From: Pedobacter sp. UBA1654
Lineage (GTDB): Bacteria > Bacteroidota > Bacteroidia > Sphingobacteriales > Sphingobacteriaceae
Length of the DNA: 8,201 bases
Assembly (NCBI GenBank): GCA_002320935.1
Contig: DCLG01000023.1
Location: forward strand, 22,416 to 30,616
Direction of reading: 5' to 3'
In this document: piece by piece, positions 6,663 through 8,201 of the stretch
Position numbering within the stretch: position 1 is the first letter of the stretch
How the letters are laid out: each line of letters opens with the position of its first letter
The notes under the pieces: generated by a model
Database searches by the model: none
The model's input: the letters and a program-made list of their open reading frames with translations, nothing else
Told to the model about the DNA's origin: nothing
Program-made: the position numbers and the translations under genes

Positions 6663-6695
6663 ACCTATACTGAAGGAGAACGTCTATAATAGTAG

Positions 6696-6737
6696 ATGAT
6701 CAGGAGCTTCAGCACAAACACAACAACAAATAAATGA
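6696..6737 (+). other. 13-codon upstream ORF overlapping the M28 peptidase start
   Basis: ATG at 6696 opens a short frame, MIRSFSTNTTTNK, whose TGA (6735-6737) overlaps the ATG of the peptidase gene as ATGA (6734-6737). The AAGGAG at 6673-6678 is 17 bases upstream, too far for a normal ribosome binding site. It might couple translation, but the peptide is low in complexity (Thr/Asn/Ser) and may be chance. I would not annotate it as a protein gene. Confidence 0.15.
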
Positions 6738-8201
6738 AAAAACAAATTGTTTACACCAGCATGGCCTTATTGCTTGGTTTTGGAGCATGTGCTCAGGACA
6801 AGACCGCAATAAAATTTAGCCAGAGCATTTCAAAAGATAATGCCTACAAGCATTTATCTGTATTGGCATCAGACGAATATGAAGGCCGTGAAACGGGTAA
6901 GAAAGGTGCCTGGATGGCAGCCGACTATATCCGTACACAGTTTAAGAATATCGGTTTAGCAGCACCTGTAAATGGAAGCTATTTCCAGCCGGTTGGTATG
7001 GCAACTTACAACCTATCACAGGCTGTGCTTACCATTAATGGCTCCCCAATGGAGTCCATGAAAGACTTCGTTATTCAACCAAATCAAGTTTCCTTAAAAG
7101 GCTTCACATTCAGTGCATCAGAAGTTCTTTTTGCAGGATATGGCCTTAATAAAGCTGAATACAACGACTACACTGGACAGAATGTTAGTGGCAAAGTGGT
7201 AATGATCTTCGCTTCAGGTGATCCTACCCAGAAAGCTGCTGCACCTGCCGCCGGTGACCGCACCGCAATGCGTAAGGCAATGGCAGAACGTCAGGCAAAA
7301 ATCAGTTACCTGATGGACAACAATGCTGCAGGCATAATTCTGGTTGATCCGGTACTGGATAATATTACTCCTGAAATGAAGTCAAGATATGCCGGAAGTG
7401 ATCAAGTGGTATTATTAAAAGCTGCTAACGTAGAACGTATGCAGAACCAGAAATCACCGAACGTGGTTACCGTTAATACCGCGACTGCCAATCAGATCTT
7501 AAAAGCATCAGGACTCACTGTTGATGGTTTGCAGCAACAAATCACCACAGCCGCAAAACCTGCTTCAAGAATAATTAAAGTTGATATCTCTGCAAGTGCA
7601 GTAAAGCAGGAAAATAAACTTCGTGCAGAGAACGTACTTGGCTATTTGGAAGGTTCTGACCCTAAGCTTAAGTCAGAAGTTCTGGTAATTTCTGCACACT
7701 ATGACCACGAAGGCATGACTACCACTGGTGAAGACAAGGTGTTCAATGGTGCCGATGATGATGGCTCCGGAACTACTGGTGTAATTTTAATGGCCGAAGC
7801 GTTTGCAAAGGCTAAAAAAGCAGGAAAAGGTCCTAAGAGAAGCATCTTATTCTTAGCTGTTGTAGGTGAAGAAAAAGGTCTTTTAGGTTCCGACTGGTAT
7901 TCTGAAAACCCGATCTATCCTTTAAAAAGTACCATAGCGAACTTAAACATCGACATGATTGGCCGTACAGGTACGGAATATCAGACCAAACCAGATTCAA
8001 CAAACTACATTTATGTAATTGGTTCTGATAAGTTGAGTACTGAACTGCGCCAGATCAGCGAAAGTGCAAATAAAACTTATACCAAGCTGCATTTGGATTA
8101 CAAGTTTGATGATCCAAATGATACAGAGCGTATCTACTACCGTTCTGACCACTATAACTTCGCTAAACACGGTATTCCAATCATTTTCTACTTCAACGGT
8201 G
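6734..8201 (+). CDS. Exported M28-family zinc metallopeptidase (3' end outside the window)
   Basis: M28 enzymes are di-zinc aminopeptidases or carboxypeptidases. This one is probably exported and trims peptides in the periplasm or at the cell surface. The frame runs from ATG 6734 for 489 codons to the window edge without a stop. Residues 1-20 form a signal peptide with a KK start and a hydrophobic core. Either signal peptidase I cuts after ACA (A18-C19-A20), or C19 is a lipoprotein cysteine, although the preceding FGA is a poor lipobox. All co-catalytic sites are visible: H322 and D324 in SAHYDHEG, D341 in NGADDDGSG, E379-E380 in VVGEEKG, D407 in NIDMIGR and H473 in YRSDHYNF. Residues about 85-285, between the N-terminal helical part (DEYEGRETG) and the catalytic domain, look like a PA-type insert (inference). 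The substrate cannot be read from the sequence. It lies 71 bases after rpiB with no clear terminator between, so it may be co-transcribed. Confidence 0.93.
   Translation, partial: MKKQIVYTSMALLLGFGACAQDKTAIKFSQSISKDNAYKHLSVLASDEYEGRETGKKGAWMAADYIRTQFKNIGLAAPVNGSYFQPVGMATYNLSQAVLTINGSPMESMKDFVIQPNQVSLKGFTFSASEVLFAGYGLNKAEYNDYTGQNVSGKVVMIFASGDPTQKAAAPAAGDRTAMRKAMAERQAKISYLMDNNAAGIILVDPVLDNITPEMKSRYAGSDQVVLLKAANVERMQNQKSPNVVTVNTATANQILKASGLTVDGLQQQITTAAKPASRIIKVDISASAVKQENKLRAENVLGYLEGSDPKLKSEVLVISAHYDHEGMTTTGEDKVFNGADDDGSGTTGVILMAEAFAKAKKAGKGPKRSILFLAVVGEEKGLLGSDWYSENPIYPLKSTIANLNIDMIGRTGTEYQTKPDSTNYIYVIGSDKLSTELRQISESANKTYTKLHLDYKFDDPNDTERIYYRSDHYNFAKHGIPIIFYFNG

Noticed and set aside
6673..6678. 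AAGGAG as a Shine-Dalgarno site
   Set aside because: The nearest ATG is 17 bases downstream, beyond the useful distance, and the phylum makes little use of Shine-Dalgarno pairing.
6685..6690. TATAAT upstream of the M28 gene as a -10 box
   Set aside because: It is a perfect E. coli -10, but the primary sigma factor of Bacteroidota does not favour this hexamer and there is no matching -35.
1..8201. Search for CRISPR arrays, insertion sequences, toxin-antitoxin or defence genes, tRNAs and phage remnants
   Set aside because: No regularly spaced repeats, transposase motifs, small antitoxin-like pairs or tRNA cloverleaf seen. The genes are uniform in codon style, which suggests a stable core region with no accessory insert.

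Overview
The window looks like a chromosomal housekeeping segment from a member of the Bacteroidota, most likely the Sphingobacteriaceae (Pedobacter-like). This rests on several observations: about 42-45% G+C by eye, A-rich rather than Shine-Dalgarno-type leaders before most starts, TAnnTTTG (-7) promoter elements, a short L32 of the zinc-free type, and protein wording typical of the group (for example the FabH C-terminus and the TatC N-terminus). The genus is an inference from recalled family sequences. Every gene is on the + strand and there is no sign of a mobile element, CRISPR array or tRNA/rRNA gene.

Layout. 1-422 is the 3' end of pdxA (vitamin B6 synthesis). After a 75-base gap carrying a good Bacteroidota promoter there follows a lipid/ribosome cluster: a DUF177 (YceD-like) gene starting at TTG, rpmF (L32), plsX, fabH, accB and accC (498-5204). 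It is closed by a near-perfect 14-bp hairpin terminator with a T-rich tail (5231-5273). A second group follows: tatC (5286-6176), rpiB (6222-6662) and an exported M28-family metallopeptidase (6734 to the right edge, no stop seen).

How the genes work together. accB and accC encode the biotin carrier and biotin carboxylase halves of acetyl-CoA carboxylase, which makes malonyl-CoA. FabH condenses malonyl-ACP with an acyl-CoA primer to start fatty acid synthesis. PlsX converts the finished acyl-ACP to acyl-phosphate for phospholipid synthesis. DUF177-rpmF placed before plsX-fabH is a widely conserved arrangement that puts ribosome supply next to membrane lipid synthesis. TatC is the signal-peptide receptor of the twin-arginine export system, RpiB belongs to the pentose phosphate pathway, and the M28 enzyme acts outside the cytoplasm.

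I found no convincing undescribed system here. The points worth a second look are small: a TTG start fixed by an upstream stop, an L32 that has lost three of its four zinc cysteines, a promoter-like box lying inside the terminator before tatC, a TatC whose usual signal-peptide-contacting Glu in the first cytoplasmic segment is a Val, a shared 9-mer/palindrome in the plsX and accB leaders, and a 13-codon ORF that overlaps the M28 start codon.
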